Origin: Tectiglobus sp965247245
GTDB lineage: Bacteria; Pseudomonadota; Alphaproteobacteria; Rhizobiales; Hyphomicrobiaceae
Reading direction: 5' to 3'
Length of the DNA: 64,000 bases
Assembly: GCA_965247245.1 (NCBI GenBank)
Contig: CBDFGV010000003.1
Span: 496,001-560,000, forward strand
Below the pieces are notes generated by a model that was not told the DNA's origin, ran no database searches, and was given only the letters and a program-made list of their open reading frames with translations. How positions within the stretch are numbered: the first letter of the stretch is position 1; the number at the start of each line of letters is the position of its first letter. Below, one piece after another: positions 17,237 to 26,958 of this stretch. The position numbers and the translations under genes are program-made.

Positions 17237-18703
17237 ATGAGCAACATCTCCTTTCTTCAGGAACTGCTGTCATCCGTGGCCGATCAGAGCCGCAATTTAC
17301 TGCCGAAGTCACTGTTTCGGGATGACCCTGAGCAAGGCTTGCAGGATCTGATCAAAGCGTTGATGTCAGGGCGAGGTGAAGCGTCAGGTGTTGCGATCGC
17401 ACGCCAGTTACTGCGCCATTATCAGCTGATGGACTCGGATCTGCGGCTCGCCTTCTTCCGCTACATCGCGGAAGAACTAAAGCCCAACTCAGACGGGATC
17501 ACTGCTGCGGCTTCCGCGTTTATTGACGATCCCAGCGCGAGCAACCTCAAACAACTGCAGACTGCAGTAGATAGTCCGAAGCAGGAATTCTTTCGTCGGT
17601 TGAACATGGCCCCTGGCGGTACGGCTGACATTGTCCGCATGCGCAAGGATCTGCTCGATTTCATCCAAAAGAACCGCGAGCTTGAGGCACTACGGACAAT
17701 TGATTCGGATCTGCAGCATCTTCTTCAGTCCTGGTTCAACCGAGGCTTTCTCGTCCTGCGCCGGATTGATTGGCACACGCCTGCAACGATCCTCGACAAA
17801 ATCATCGACTACGAAGCCGTCCATGAAATTACCGGGTGGTCCGATCTCAAGCGACGCTTAGATCCGGCCGACCGCCGTTGCTTTGCATTCTTTCACCCTT
17901 CTTTGGTCGATGAGCCGCTAATTTTTGTTCAGGTCGCTCTGACACAGGAAATTCCAGGTGACATCGCGAATGTCCTCGAGATGGAATCAACAGATGCAGC
18001 TGCGGAAAATCGCGGCCCAACCACTGCGGTCTTCTACTCGATTTCAAACTGCCAGGAAGGCTTGCGCGGCATCTCCTTCGGCAACTTCCTGATCAAGCAG
18101 GTCGTCGAGGAACTCTCCAAGGAGTGTCCAACGCTTAAGACGTTCGTCACTCTCTCGCCGGTCCCGGGATTCGCCAAGTGGGTTGAGTCAATCGATACAT
18201 CGCCGGACAATACCGGTATCGATGATGGTAGCCGGGCGGCCATCGTCGCCCTCAGAACTGGTGACTGGCAACGGGACGACACCGCCACCACTGCGCTTTC
18301 CCCATCTGTCCAAGCTTTAGCGGCCATGTATTTTCTCAACGAAAAGAACAAACGCGGCCAGCCATTGGATCCGGTTGCCAGGTTCCATCTTGGCAACGGT
18401 GCCAGACTGGAACGGATCAACTGGCCAGCCGACCTCTCGCAGCGCGGACTAGCTCAAGCCCACGGCCTCATGGTCAACTACCTCTATGAGCTGGCAGATA
18501 TTGAGCGCAACCACGAAGCCTTTGCCCACGACGGCACGGTGGCGGCAGCCCGTAGCATTCGCAATCAACTGAAGAGCAAGGCACGCCTGCGTGAGCCCAT
18601 TAACCAAGTGCAACCAAGCGCAGTGCCAGCTGAACAAGTGACCGGACCGGTCCTTGAGCACAAACCGGAGCAGGCAGAGACGATTACCGCTGAAAAGGAA
18701 TAA
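17237..18703 (+). CDS. Malonyl-CoA decarboxylase
   Basis: Decarboxylates malonyl-CoA to acetyl-CoA. The 488-residue protein has the two-domain layout of the family: a helical N-terminal domain of about 150 residues and a C-terminal domain with an acetyltransferase-like fold. Recognisable segments are GFLVLRRIDWHTPA, CFAFFHPSLVDEPLIFVQVA, CQEGLRGISFGNFLIKQV and TLSPVPGFAKW. The last two carry conserved active-site residues. The tail beyond residue 440 is polar and variable. GGAAG lies at 17226-17230 before the ATG. It probably recycles malonyl-CoA made by biotin carboxylases or from malonate. It could work with the CoA-transferase at 14102. Confidence 0.93.
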   Translation: MSNISFLQELLSSVADQSRNLLPKSLFRDDPEQGLQDLIKALMSGRGEASGVAIARQLLRHYQLMDSDLRLAFFRYIAEELKPNSDGITAAASAFIDDPSASNLKQLQTAVDSPKQEFFRRLNMAPGGTADIVRMRKDLLDFIQKNRELEALRTIDSDLQHLLQSWFNRGFLVLRRIDWHTPATILDKIIDYEAVHEITGWSDLKRRLDPADRRCFAFFHPSLVDEPLIFVQVALTQEIPGDIANVLEMESTDAAAENRGPTTAVFYSISNCQEGLRGISFGNFLIKQVVEELSKECPTLKTFVTLSPVPGFAKWVESIDTSPDNTGIDDGSRAAIVALRTGDWQRDDTATTALSPSVQALAAMYFLNEKNKRGQPLDPVARFHLGNGARLERINWPADLSQRGLAQAHGLMVNYLYELADIERNHEAFAHDGTVAAARSIRNQLKSKARLREPINQVQPSAVPAEQVTGPVLEHKPEQAETITAEKE

Positions 18704-18822
18704 CTGCCTTCGCGCGTCGCCGACACATCTCGGAAAACTTGAATGACCGCTAAGGCCATGCACAATGCCGTGCATATTAATACCAGCGCGGCCGCTGCCG
18801 CCCTTTCTGATGGATCGACCCC

Positions 18823-19842
18823 ATGCGTTATGACGATAGTGATCGCGAAAGCTCAAACGTAGAGGACAGACGCGGCCAGGGCGGCGGCGGGATGTTCCGC
18901 TTTCCCGGAAGCATGGGCGGGCGAGGCCGCCGAGTGCGGATACCGTTTCCGATGGGGCGCGGAGGCGGACGGCGCGGCGGAGGCCTAAGTTTAATATCCC
19001 TACTGATTATTGGCGGCATCATGCTGATGCTCGGCATTAACCCACTCAAGTTCCTCGGCGGAGGCGGGCTTCCGGATATGAGTGGCATGCCGCAAATGCC
19101 ACGCGTTGACAGCGGATCAGGAACTACGACGAGCAACAACCCATTCAATATTCCGGGATTGCCGGGCAATCAGCGCCAATCTAACACACCGCGTCCGGAC
19201 GACCACCTCGCGAGTTTCACAAAGAAGGTCCTCGCCGACACCGAAGATGTCTGGGGCCGTGTCTTCAAATCATTCGGTCAGCGCTATCGCGAACCCAAGC
19301 TGGTCCTCTTTACCGGAGCAACATCCACGGCGTGCGGACGGGGGCAAGCAGCCATGGGACCGTTCTATTGCCCGCTGGACCAGAAGATCTACATCGACCT
19401 CAGCTTCTATAGAGAATTGCGGCAGCGGTTCGAAGCTCCCGGCGACTTTGCACAGGCATACGTGATCGCGCATGAGGTTGGGCACCACGTCCAGACCCTG
19501 CTTGGCATCGCCACCAAGGTTCAACAGATGAAGCAGCGGTCTTCAAAGCGCGTTGCCAATCAGATCCAGGTCCGTATGGAACTTCAGGCCGACTGCCTCT
19601 CTGGCGTCTGGGCCAATCTCAATCATCAGTTGAAGAACCGGCTTGAACCGGGCGACATCGAAGAAGGTCTTCGTGCCGCCAGTGCAATTGGCGATGACAT
19701 GATTCAACGCCGGTCAACAGGGCGGGTCGTGCCCGATGCCTTCACACATGGCTCATCGGAGCAACGCGTTCGATGGTTCAGAAGAGGATACAATTCTGGC
19801 CGTATGCAGGATTGTGACACATTCAGTCAGCGTCAACTTTAG
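18823..19842 (+). CDS. Membrane-anchored neutral zinc metallopeptidase (YpfJ family)
   Basis: A 339-residue protein of the 'putative neutral zinc metallopeptidase' family. Residues 1-55 are rich in Gly and Arg and hydrophilic. One membrane helix lies at about 56-75 (LSLISLLIIGGIMLMLGI). The catalytic domain follows with the zinc motif HEVGHH, His217-Glu218-His221, and downstream ELQADCLSGVWA supplying a further acidic residue. The domain is probably periplasmic. The family is widespread and its natural substrate is not known. Pro-Gly-Asn-rich spacing separates the membrane helix from the peptidase. Confidence 0.9.
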   Translation: MRYDDSDRESSNVEDRRGQGGGGMFRFPGSMGGRGRRVRIPFPMGRGGGRRGGGLSLISLLIIGGIMLMLGINPLKFLGGGGLPDMSGMPQMPRVDSGSGTTTSNNPFNIPGLPGNQRQSNTPRPDDHLASFTKKVLADTEDVWGRVFKSFGQRYREPKLVLFTGATSTACGRGQAAMGPFYCPLDQKIYIDLSFYRELRQRFEAPGDFAQAYVIAHEVGHHVQTLLGIATKVQQMKQRSSKRVANQIQVRMELQADCLSGVWANLNHQLKNRLEPGDIEEGLRAASAIGDDMIQRRSTGRVVPDAFTHGSSEQRVRWFRRGYNSGRMQDCDTFSQRQL

Positions 19843-19912
19843 CCAACATGCGCTGGTCTACAACCCCGATGAGCGAGCCACACAGCGAGATATCGGAAAC
19901 TCGCACAAAAAA

Positions 19913-19940
19913 GTCCCACGGCCAGGTTCAGCCGTGGGAC
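19913..19940 (-). terminator. Intrinsic terminator for the SPOR-like gene
   Basis: A perfect 10-base-pair stem (GTCCCACGGC at 19913-19922 with GCCGTGGGAC at 19931-19940) encloses an 8-base loop. Six A residues at 19907-19912 become a U-tract on the minus-strand transcript. It therefore serves the gene ending at 20044. The plus-strand side has no U-tract. Confidence 0.85.
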
Positions 19941-20043
19941 GATAAAAGGGCGCTCCTTGATTCATCGCAGTATGAGAACAGTTGATCTCCTTAAAACCAA
20001 CAGGCTCTCCCACGCAGGCTCGGAAGCTGTCTGTCACCCAAAC

Positions 20044-21009
20044 CTAGAGCGCGTTGCCAAGGAAGTTATCTTCCACGTCACATGTCACACCATGCAACTG
20101 AAGAACATTACAGAGCTGACCGGCTTCTGATCTGCTGGTGAGTGGTCCAGCCAACAATCGGTAAGGTCCGTTCGCAGCCATAATGTCATATCTTGGCTGC
20201 AGGTTTCTCAAGAGTTCCGGATGCTTCGCCGACAGCAGATCCCAATCGGATCGGAGCTTGTCGATCGACCCTGCCACAGAGACAACAATAGAATTTGTAC
20301 CAGTCCGCGTTGGCGTGGTTTGAACGGTTGGTTGGCCAAACGCGATTACCGGCTTCGTTGGTTTTGGCTCTGCTGGAACAATCTCCGGAAGCGCACTCCT
20401 GGCAACTGAAGACGCGGTTGGCGTGCGCGTAGGTGCTGCGCGATCGACGCTGCCTGTCGCGATACCCGCCGCGGCAACACCATTTAGAATCACCAAAGGA
20501 ACCTCAGGTCCGGCACCAGTCGTCTGAGCAGATGCAACGCGTTTGCGCTGTGGTGCACGCGCGGGGAGAGGAGGGAGGCGGCGGCTACGTGGAACAATGG
20601 CACGCTCAACGTGTTGTTGTTCCTTCTTCGCGCTCTCTGCAATCACCGACGGCGCAACAACTGGAATAGCGGGTTCGGTGGCCGGTTCTTGAGACACGGT
20701 GCGTTTCAAAGCAGCCTGCTGCGCTGGCGCGGCGCTTGCAACTTCACGAACCTTACTTTCGACAGTGGCAATCTTAGTTTCGAGCGAATCAAGTGAACGC
20801 TGCAGGGTCTCAAGCTTGGTCGAGACGACATCGTCCGGTCCACTTGTCTGCGCGACAGGTTGAGGTACGAGCGGCTTCAGCAAATCAGGCTGCAGCACGG
20901 CCGCAGACAGGTATAATAGGGCAGCACCGGCAAGCCCCACCCAACAAAGCATATATAACCGCCAGAAGATCGAGCCGCCCCGCGACGGCTCACTCGTTGC
21001 ATTCGTCAT
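20044..21009 (-). CDS. Membrane-anchored envelope protein with SPOR-like C-terminus
   Basis: A 321-residue bitopic protein. A short cytoplasmic N-terminus is followed by one membrane helix at about residues 14-40 and a short predicted coiled coil at about 60-95 (TKLETLQRSLDSLETKIATV). A long Pro/Ala/Thr-rich periplasmic linker comes next. The C-terminal 80 residues have SPOR-domain spacing (NLQPRYDIMAANGPYRLLAG, then LCNVLQLHGVTCDV). SPOR domains bind denuded peptidoglycan at division sites. The resemblance is moderate, so the fold is an inference. It is divergent from glmU, which makes UDP-GlcNAc for the same wall. Confidence 0.72.
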   Translation of the reverse strand: MTNATSEPSRGGSIFWRLYMLCWVGLAGAALLYLSAAVLQPDLLKPLVPQPVAQTSGPDDVVSTKLETLQRSLDSLETKIATVESKVREVASAAPAQQAALKRTVSQEPATEPAIPVVAPSVIAESAKKEQQHVERAIVPRSRRLPPLPARAPQRKRVASAQTTGAGPEVPLVILNGVAAAGIATGSVDRAAPTRTPTASSVARSALPEIVPAEPKPTKPVIAFGQPTVQTTPTRTGTNSIVVSVAGSIDKLRSDWDLLSAKHPELLRNLQPRYDIMAANGPYRLLAGPLTSRSEAGQLCNVLQLHGVTCDVEDNFLGNAL

Positions 21010-21358
21010 CCGCCAACTCCGAAACTTTGTTCAGAACGCTCAAAAGACGCGAGCCAAATCACAACGCAACTTGCCGCACTTTGAGACTGAACCTTTCGGA
21101 GCGTCAACGGGGCAGTTCTACACTTGGATATCCAACTGTGGACAGGGCCGAAAATCCACATCAACCATGCCAGAATGACTAACAGCAAGGTCAACTCTAT
21201 GCATTGACAGGTCGTCTAGGACTCATTCAGCAATTGCCCCTACTGATTCGCCAGCCGAATATTCCAAAGGATGCCAATGATATGCGGCATCAAACACGGG
21301 CGTATGCGTTGCAAAAGTGGTGTAAACACCACGCCAGAAGCGCCATTGGAGATCAGGT

Positions 21359-22708
21359 ATGCCGGTCCGAGACACGTTGTCGGTCATTTTAGCTGCGGGC
21401 AAAGGCACCCGCATGAAGTCTGACTTGCCAAAACCGCTCCACAAGATTGCCGGACGCACATTGGTTGGCCATTCCATGCAGGCCTCACGCGCCGCGGGGC
21501 ATAGTCAAGTCGCTGTCGTCATTGGGCCGGACATGGACAACGTCCAGGCTGAGGCTGCGGCTCACGACCCTAACGCACAGACATTCATTCAACATCGCCA
21601 GGCAGGCACTGCGGATGCGGTTTTGGCCGCAAGAGAAGCAATCCAGCAGCACAACGGCGATATGTTTGTATTGTTCTGCGATACGCCGATGCTGCAAACC
21701 GAGACCCTGAACCGTGTATCCGAAACGCTTGATCAGGGGGCAAACATTGTTGTCCTCGGTTTCGAGGCTGATGATCCGACCGGCTACGGCCGCCTGCTGA
21801 CAGATGTCAACGGCGAACTGACAGCCATCCGTGAACACCGAGATGCCACAGAGGCGGAGCGTCAGACCAGGCTCTGCAACTCAGGTGTGATGGCATTCCG
21901 CTGCCCAGACCTGATTGGCATCCTGGACCGGATCGGCAATGACAATGTGAAGAGTGAATACTATCTCACGGATGCCATAGAAATTGCGCGCACGGACGGT
22001 CTCTCGTGCAAGACCATCACGTGCAGCGAAGAAGAGCTCCTGGGTATCAATGATCGTGTCCAACTCGCAGACGCCGAAAGCAAGTTCCAACACCGCCTCC
22101 GCCAGAATGCGATGCTGAATGGCGCTACCATGATCGCACCGGAGACGGTTTGGCTCAGCTATGATACCGCGATCGGTCGAGACGTGGTCATCGAGCCCAA
22201 CGTCTTTATTGGTCCCAACGTGACCATCGAAGACGGCGCCATGATCCGCGCCAATTCGCATCTCGAAGGCGCTCATGTCGCCGCCGGTTGCCGGGTCGGC
22301 CCCTACGCACGACTGCGCCCTGGCGCCCGCCTCGCGGAAAAGGTCCACGTTGGAAACTTCGTCGAAGTGAAAAATGTGGAAATGGGCCCTGGCGCCAAAG
22401 CAAATCACCTCGCTTACCTTGGCGACGGAACTGTCGGTGAAGGCGCGAACATCGGTGCCGGAACGATATTCTGTAACTATGATGGCTTCCGGAAACACAC
22501 GACGACGGTCAAGAAGGGTGCCTTCGTTGGATCCAATAGCGCGCTGGTCGCTCCGGTTGAGATTGGTGAAGGTGCGTTTGTCGGCTCAGGCAGTGTCGTC
22601 ACGAAGAACGTCCCGGCCGACTCCCTTATGGTTGAGCGTGCGCCGATCACAGTGAAGGAAGGCTGGGCCGCCAAATTTCGTGCCATGATGAGCAGAAGAA
22701 CGAAGTAA
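21359..22708 (+). CDS. glmU: Bifunctional GlcNAc-1-phosphate uridyltransferase / glucosamine-1-phosphate acetyltransferase
   Basis: Makes UDP-GlcNAc for peptidoglycan and lipopolysaccharide. The 449-residue protein has an N-terminal nucleotidyltransferase domain (VILAAGKGTRMKSDLPKPLH, residues about 8-27) and a C-terminal left-handed beta-helix of hexapeptide repeats. That helix includes GPYARLRPGARL and GNFVEVKN and the catalytic His region NHLAYLGD. GAGTIFCNYDG and the loop GSNSALVAPVEIG complete it. Length and both domains are normal. It lies 114 bases upstream of glmS in the same direction. Confidence 0.97.
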   Translation: MPVRDTLSVILAAGKGTRMKSDLPKPLHKIAGRTLVGHSMQASRAAGHSQVAVVIGPDMDNVQAEAAAHDPNAQTFIQHRQAGTADAVLAAREAIQQHNGDMFVLFCDTPMLQTETLNRVSETLDQGANIVVLGFEADDPTGYGRLLTDVNGELTAIREHRDATEAERQTRLCNSGVMAFRCPDLIGILDRIGNDNVKSEYYLTDAIEIARTDGLSCKTITCSEEELLGINDRVQLADAESKFQHRLRQNAMLNGATMIAPETVWLSYDTAIGRDVVIEPNVFIGPNVTIEDGAMIRANSHLEGAHVAAGCRVGPYARLRPGARLAEKVHVGNFVEVKNVEMGPGAKANHLAYLGDGTVGEGANIGAGTIFCNYDGFRKHTTTVKKGAFVGSNSALVAPVEIGEGAFVGSGSVVTKNVPADSLMVERAPITVKEGWAAKFRAMMSRRTK

Positions 22709-22822
22709 TGTTGGCAATTGAGGCCCAGTTATCAGCAAAAACGCGTAACATGGTTTGAATTGTTTCCGATAAACGAAGCAGTCACAACAGACTGAACATT
22801 TCCATTTCAATGGAGGCGCACA

Positions 22823-24643
22823 ATGTGCGGCATTGTTGGCATTCTGGGATCCAAACCAGTTGCAAACGACTTGGTCGAGGCTCTGCGCCGGCTTGAGTAC
22901 CGCGGTTATGACTCCGCAGGTATCGCGACAGTGCGCAACGGCAAGCTTGATCGCCGGCGGGCAGAGGGCAAGCTCAACAACCTTGCAGCTCGACTAACCG
23001 ACGATCCCCTCGGCGGCATCGCAGGCATCGGGCACACGCGCTGGGCGACTCACGGCAAGCCGACAGAAGGAAACGCCCACCCTCATATGAACGACCGGGT
23101 GTCGGTCGTACACAACGGCATCATCGAAAACTTTCGAGAGCTCCGTGAAGAACTCGTACAAGCTGGTCACGCCTTCCAATCTGAGACGGACACCGAGACC
23201 ATCGTTCACCTTGTCACACATTACATGGATAGTGGTCTTGATCCTGAAGCCGCTGTCCAGAAGGCCCTAAACCGACTAAAAGGCGCCTTCGCGCTCGGCA
23301 TTATCTTTGCCGATCACGATGATCTGATGGTTGCTGCCCGGCAAGGCAGCCCACTCGCCATCGGGCATGGCGACGGCGAGATGTATCTCGGCTCGGACGC
23401 GATCGCGCTGGCCCCATTCACATCGGCTCTGACGTACCTTGAAGAAGGTGACTGCGCGGCGATCACGCGCAACGAAACACGCATCTACGACCGCGACGGA
23501 AACATCGTCGATCGGCCTAGAGTGACTTCGGTTGCCAGCGCCCTAACCATCGATAAAGGCAATCACCGGCACTTCATGCACAAAGAGATCCATGAACAGC
23601 CGGAAGTCATCAGCCATACCCTGACAAACTACATCGATATGGCCACCCAACGGGTCGACTTTCCCGATCTTGGTATCGATCTCGCAGCCATCGATCGCGT
23701 TACGATTTCTGCGTGCGGAACTGCTTACTATGCAGGTCTCGTCGCGAAGTACTGGATAGAAAGATACGCACGTCTGCCAGTAGAAATCGATGTCGCCTCC
23801 GAAATGCGGTACCGCGAGGCGCCACTGCCGGATACCGGATTAGCACTCTTCATCTCACAGTCTGGCGAGACCGCAGACACGCTTGCCACTTTGCGCTACT
23901 GCCGATCTGAAGGACAGAAGATTGCCTCGATTGTGAACGTCAGAACATCAACGATTGCCCGCGAGTCCGATGCCATCCTTCCGACGTTGGCCGGGCCCGA
24001 AATCGGCGTCGCATCAACCAAGGCTTTCACGTGTCAGCTCTCGGCTCTTGCCTGCCTAGCGCTCACGATTGCACGGGCACGCAACACGATCAGCGTGGAA
24101 GAAGAGCAAGAGATCGTTGCTGCTTTGACAGAGGTGCCTCGCCATATCGCAACCATGTTGCGCTCCGAAGCCAACTATAATGAACTTGCACAGGATCTAT
24201 CCAAGGCAAAGGACGTTCTCTATTTGGGACGCGGCATCAACTTCCCAATTGCCATGGAAGGCGCGCTCAAACTCAAGGAGATTTCCTACATCCATGCTGA
24301 GGGCTACGCTGCCGGCGAGCTGAAGCACGGCCCGATCGCACTGATCGACGAAAAGATGCCAGTGGTCGTGGTCGCTCCGAAAGATGCCTTGTTCGAAAAA
24401 ACCATCTCCAACATGCAGGAAGTGGCGGCCCGCGGCGGCCAGATGATCCTGATTTCCGATGCTGATCCCGACGAAGCAGGTTGCCCGCTGATGCAACATA
24501 TCCAAACACCATCGGCGCACCCATTCGTCATGCCGCTGATCCAGGCTGTGCCTGTGCAACTCTTGGCTTATCATACAGCTGTATTGATGGGGACCGACGT
24601 TGATCAGCCAAGAAACCTTGCGAAATCGGTGACGGTTGAATAA
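22823..24643 (+). CDS. glmS: Glutamine-fructose-6-phosphate aminotransferase (isomerizing)
   Basis: Converts fructose 6-phosphate and glutamine to glucosamine 6-phosphate, the first step towards UDP-GlcNAc. The 606-residue protein starts MCGIVGILG. After Met removal the N-terminal Cys is the glutaminase nucleophile. Two SIS (sugar isomerase) domains follow, with ISQSGETADTLATLRYCRSE, EIGVASTKAFTCQL and the C-terminal HTAVLMGTDVDQPRNLAKSVTVE. Every expected landmark is present. Together with glmU it forms a hexosamine supply pair. Confidence 0.97.
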   Translation: MCGIVGILGSKPVANDLVEALRRLEYRGYDSAGIATVRNGKLDRRRAEGKLNNLAARLTDDPLGGIAGIGHTRWATHGKPTEGNAHPHMNDRVSVVHNGIIENFRELREELVQAGHAFQSETDTETIVHLVTHYMDSGLDPEAAVQKALNRLKGAFALGIIFADHDDLMVAARQGSPLAIGHGDGEMYLGSDAIALAPFTSALTYLEEGDCAAITRNETRIYDRDGNIVDRPRVTSVASALTIDKGNHRHFMHKEIHEQPEVISHTLTNYIDMATQRVDFPDLGIDLAAIDRVTISACGTAYYAGLVAKYWIERYARLPVEIDVASEMRYREAPLPDTGLALFISQSGETADTLATLRYCRSEGQKIASIVNVRTSTIARESDAILPTLAGPEIGVASTKAFTCQLSALACLALTIARARNTISVEEEQEIVAALTEVPRHIATMLRSEANYNELAQDLSKAKDVLYLGRGINFPIAMEGALKLKEISYIHAEGYAAGELKHGPIALIDEKMPVVVVAPKDALFEKTISNMQEVAARGGQMILISDADPDEAGCPLMQHIQTPSAHPFVMPLIQAVPVQLLAYHTAVLMGTDVDQPRNLAKSVTVE

Positions 24644-24649
24644 TTAGGC

Positions 24650-24663
24650 TTGATGATCATCAA
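24650..24663. repeat. Perfect 14-base palindrome after glmS
   Basis: TTGATGATCATCAA is fully self-complementary and lies just after the glmS stop at 24643 and before the next gene. It has no loop long enough for a stable hairpin and no U-tract, so it is more like a possible protein-binding site than a terminator. The function is unknown. Confidence 0.35.
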
Positions 24664-24745
24664 CAGTGGGGCAATTTTCGCCTCAATGTTAGAGTGTTAT
24701 CAGTCTTAGGTGACGTTTCGGGGTTGGGAATTGATAGGCTCTCCA

Positions 24746-25804
24746 ATGCAAGCGTGGAGATCAAAGCTCACAGTTACATGCATGACTGTCTGCCTCGCGG
24801 CAGCGGCTGGTATGACTGTCGTTCATGACGTGCGCGCACAAACTACCAAAAGCACCAGCCAGAAATCATCGGCTCTCAACCGCAAAGCGGCTCAGGCAGC
24901 GCTCCATGCAGGCTATCAGTCTTTAACGTCGAAGAAGACCAAGCAGGCGATAACGGAGCTGTCCCAGGCCATCAAATCAGGCAAATTGCGTTCCAGTGAA
25001 ATGGCGAAAGCGCTTTATTATCGCGGTCAGGCCTACCGCGCGGCGAAGCGGCCGGCAGATGCCATCGCAGACCTTACCAGCGCACTGTGGATGAAGGGAG
25101 CATTGTCAGAGCGTGAGCGCAAAGCCGCGATGGCACTGCGCCAGAAAACCTATCAGCAACTCGGCGTCGCCGGGCCGGCATTGCCCTTCGGCAGCACCAC
25201 GACGACTGAGACGACAGCGGCCAATCCACAGCCGCCCAAGGCACCAACGCCGAAGCGGCCAGCTGTAGCCAAGACCGCACCGACACAGAAAAAACCAAGC
25301 GGCACTTGGACCGCGCAAACATCGCCAACAAAGCCAGCAACCAGCTCGAATCCGCTTGCTACGGCCAGCAACGGCGTCACAAACTTTTTTAATAACTTGT
25401 TTGGCGGTGGCGCAAACACGACCCCGACAACCGGCAGTGTAACGACCCGGACTGAGACAGCTCGAACCACAACCTCTCAGCGTCCCGGTACTGGCACAAT
25501 CCGAACGACAGTGACCCGAGCCCAAACACGCACTCCATCACCGCGACAACCAACGGGCAGGTATTTCATTCAGGTCGCATCAGTTCGTGATCCAGGTCAG
25601 GCGAAAACCCTTGCCAGCACCGTAACGCAACGCCATCAGGCACTCCTTCAAGGCCGGAAGCCGACTATCGAGACAGGTGTCCTCGGCAACATGGGCACAT
25701 TCTATCTTGTCCGTATCCGAGCGTTCCGGACGCAGAACGAAGCAGCAAAACTCTGCCAGAAACTCTTGGCGAGTGGCCTGGACTGCCTTGTGAACAAAGG
25801 TTAG
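24746..25804 (+). CDS. Exported SPOR-domain protein with TPR-like N-terminal region
   Basis: The ATG at 24746 gives 352 residues and a classic signal peptide (MQAWRSKL... CLAAAAGM... VRAQ). An in-frame GTG at 24710 would add 12 residues and spoil it. After the signal lies a helical repeat-like region of about 110 residues with TPR character (ALYYRGQAYRAAKRPADAIADL). A Thr/Pro-rich linker follows. The C-terminal SPOR domain begins GRYFIQVASVRDPGQAKTLA and ends LCQKLLASGLDCLVNKG. It is predicted periplasmic and peptidoglycan-binding. It is directly downstream of glmS and is the second SPOR-like protein flanking the glmU-glmS pair. Confidence 0.82.
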   Translation: MQAWRSKLTVTCMTVCLAAAAGMTVVHDVRAQTTKSTSQKSSALNRKAAQAALHAGYQSLTSKKTKQAITELSQAIKSGKLRSSEMAKALYYRGQAYRAAKRPADAIADLTSALWMKGALSERERKAAMALRQKTYQQLGVAGPALPFGSTTTTETTAANPQPPKAPTPKRPAVAKTAPTQKKPSGTWTAQTSPTKPATSSNPLATASNGVTNFFNNLFGGGANTTPTTGSVTTRTETARTTTSQRPGTGTIRTTVTRAQTRTPSPRQPTGRYFIQVASVRDPGQAKTLASTVTQRHQALLQGRKPTIETGVLGNMGTFYLVRIRAFRTQNEAAKLCQKLLASGLDCLVNKG

Positions 25805-26094
25805 TCGCGGGATGAAATTTCCAGCGCCTTCAGTCTGATCAATCTCTTTGTGCAGCCGCGAATCCGAGCGTCAAAGCCCCACCACGGCAAAGTTGCCCTC
25901 GTGTCCCGCAGAGAATCGACCTGGACCGAGACGCCGGTCGAGATGCACAAACGCATCAGAGTCCCTTATATCCCCACGCTAGTGAGTTTCACGCATAAGT
26001 TGAAAGATGTGATCCTTTCGCACTGCATCAATTTCGAGTATCAAGTCTAGGGCTGAGCGACGATCAATGGTGAGCAACCAACCCAGGCGCAGAT

Positions 26095-26904
26095 ATGTCG
26101 ACAGACGAGCCCTCCAATACCAAACCAAAGAAGTTGCAGGGGCGGCGCGCGGAACGACGGCAGCGCGCGCGTGATCGCAAACGGCGACGCCGCAAACCGT
26201 TTTCACTTGGTGCCCGGCTGCGCAATTACTTCCTGACAGGCCTAGTCGTTGTTGGCCCGATTACGATCACGATCTACATCGTTTGGTGGTTCATCCAGAT
26301 CATCGATGCCTGGGTCAAGCCATTCGTTCCAGAGGCCTATGATCCGGACACCTATCTGCCGTTCCACGTCCCCGGCATCGGTCTGATTTTCGGGGTCATC
26401 GCCCTGATCGCAATTGGTGCTCTGGCAGCCAACCTGTTTGGCAAGACGATCATCAGTTTCGGTGAACTGTTCCTCGGCCGCATGCCGATCGTTCGCAATG
26501 TCCATCGCGCTCTAAAGCAGATCTTTGAATCCGTCATCACCGCGTCTGAATCCGGATTCATGGACGGCAACAACAAGGGCCCGCACAGGGTGGGCCTGGT
26601 TGAGTTCCCATCAAAGGGCATTTGGTCGATTGTCTACGTCACCGGAGAAGCGTCAGGCGCTATTATGGAGGCGCAGCCCGGCGGCGAAACAGATTTGATT
26701 GCCGCGTTCATGCCCACAGGCATGGTGCCGCCCACCGGCTTTGTCTGTTTCATCCCGCGCCGCAACGTCATCTTCCTTCCAATCAGCATGGAGGACGCGG
26801 CCAAGACGGTCGTCTCAGCCGGGATGTTTATGCCGGAGCAACAGGAGCAAATCAAAGCGATGCTGAGGCAGGCGAACGCCAGTTTGGATGACGTCACGCG
26901 CTGA
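26095..26904 (+). CDS. DUF502 family membrane protein
   Basis: A 269-residue protein of the DUF502 family. The first 38 residues are strongly basic (QGRRAERRQRARDRKRRRRK). Two membrane segments follow at about 43-65 and 95-115, then a conserved soluble domain with MPIVRNVHRALKQ, VGLVEFPSKGIWSIVYVTGE and PTGMVPPTGFVCFIPRRNV. Family members are widespread in Proteobacteria and their function is not established. The gene converges with recG, with 54 bases between stops. Confidence 0.88.
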   Translation: MSTDEPSNTKPKKLQGRRAERRQRARDRKRRRRKPFSLGARLRNYFLTGLVVVGPITITIYIVWWFIQIIDAWVKPFVPEAYDPDTYLPFHVPGIGLIFGVIALIAIGALAANLFGKTIISFGELFLGRMPIVRNVHRALKQIFESVITASESGFMDGNNKGPHRVGLVEFPSKGIWSIVYVTGEASGAIMEAQPGGETDLIAAFMPTGMVPPTGFVCFIPRRNVIFLPISMEDAAKTVVSAGMFMPEQQEQIKAMLRQANASLDDVTR

Positions 26905-26958
26905 GCCTGAATTGAGCACTCAAGAGGTTCTGCGACCAACCCAGACCCGTTGCCACCC

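Noticed and set aside
19913..19940. Bidirectional terminator also ending the metallopeptidase transcript
   Set aside because: On the plus strand no T-tract follows the stem, so only the minus-strand reading is well supported.
25850..26050. 66-codon open frame between the SPOR and DUF502 genes
   Set aside because: There is no ribosome site, no domain and no hydrophobic pattern. It is most likely a chance frame in an intergenic gap.
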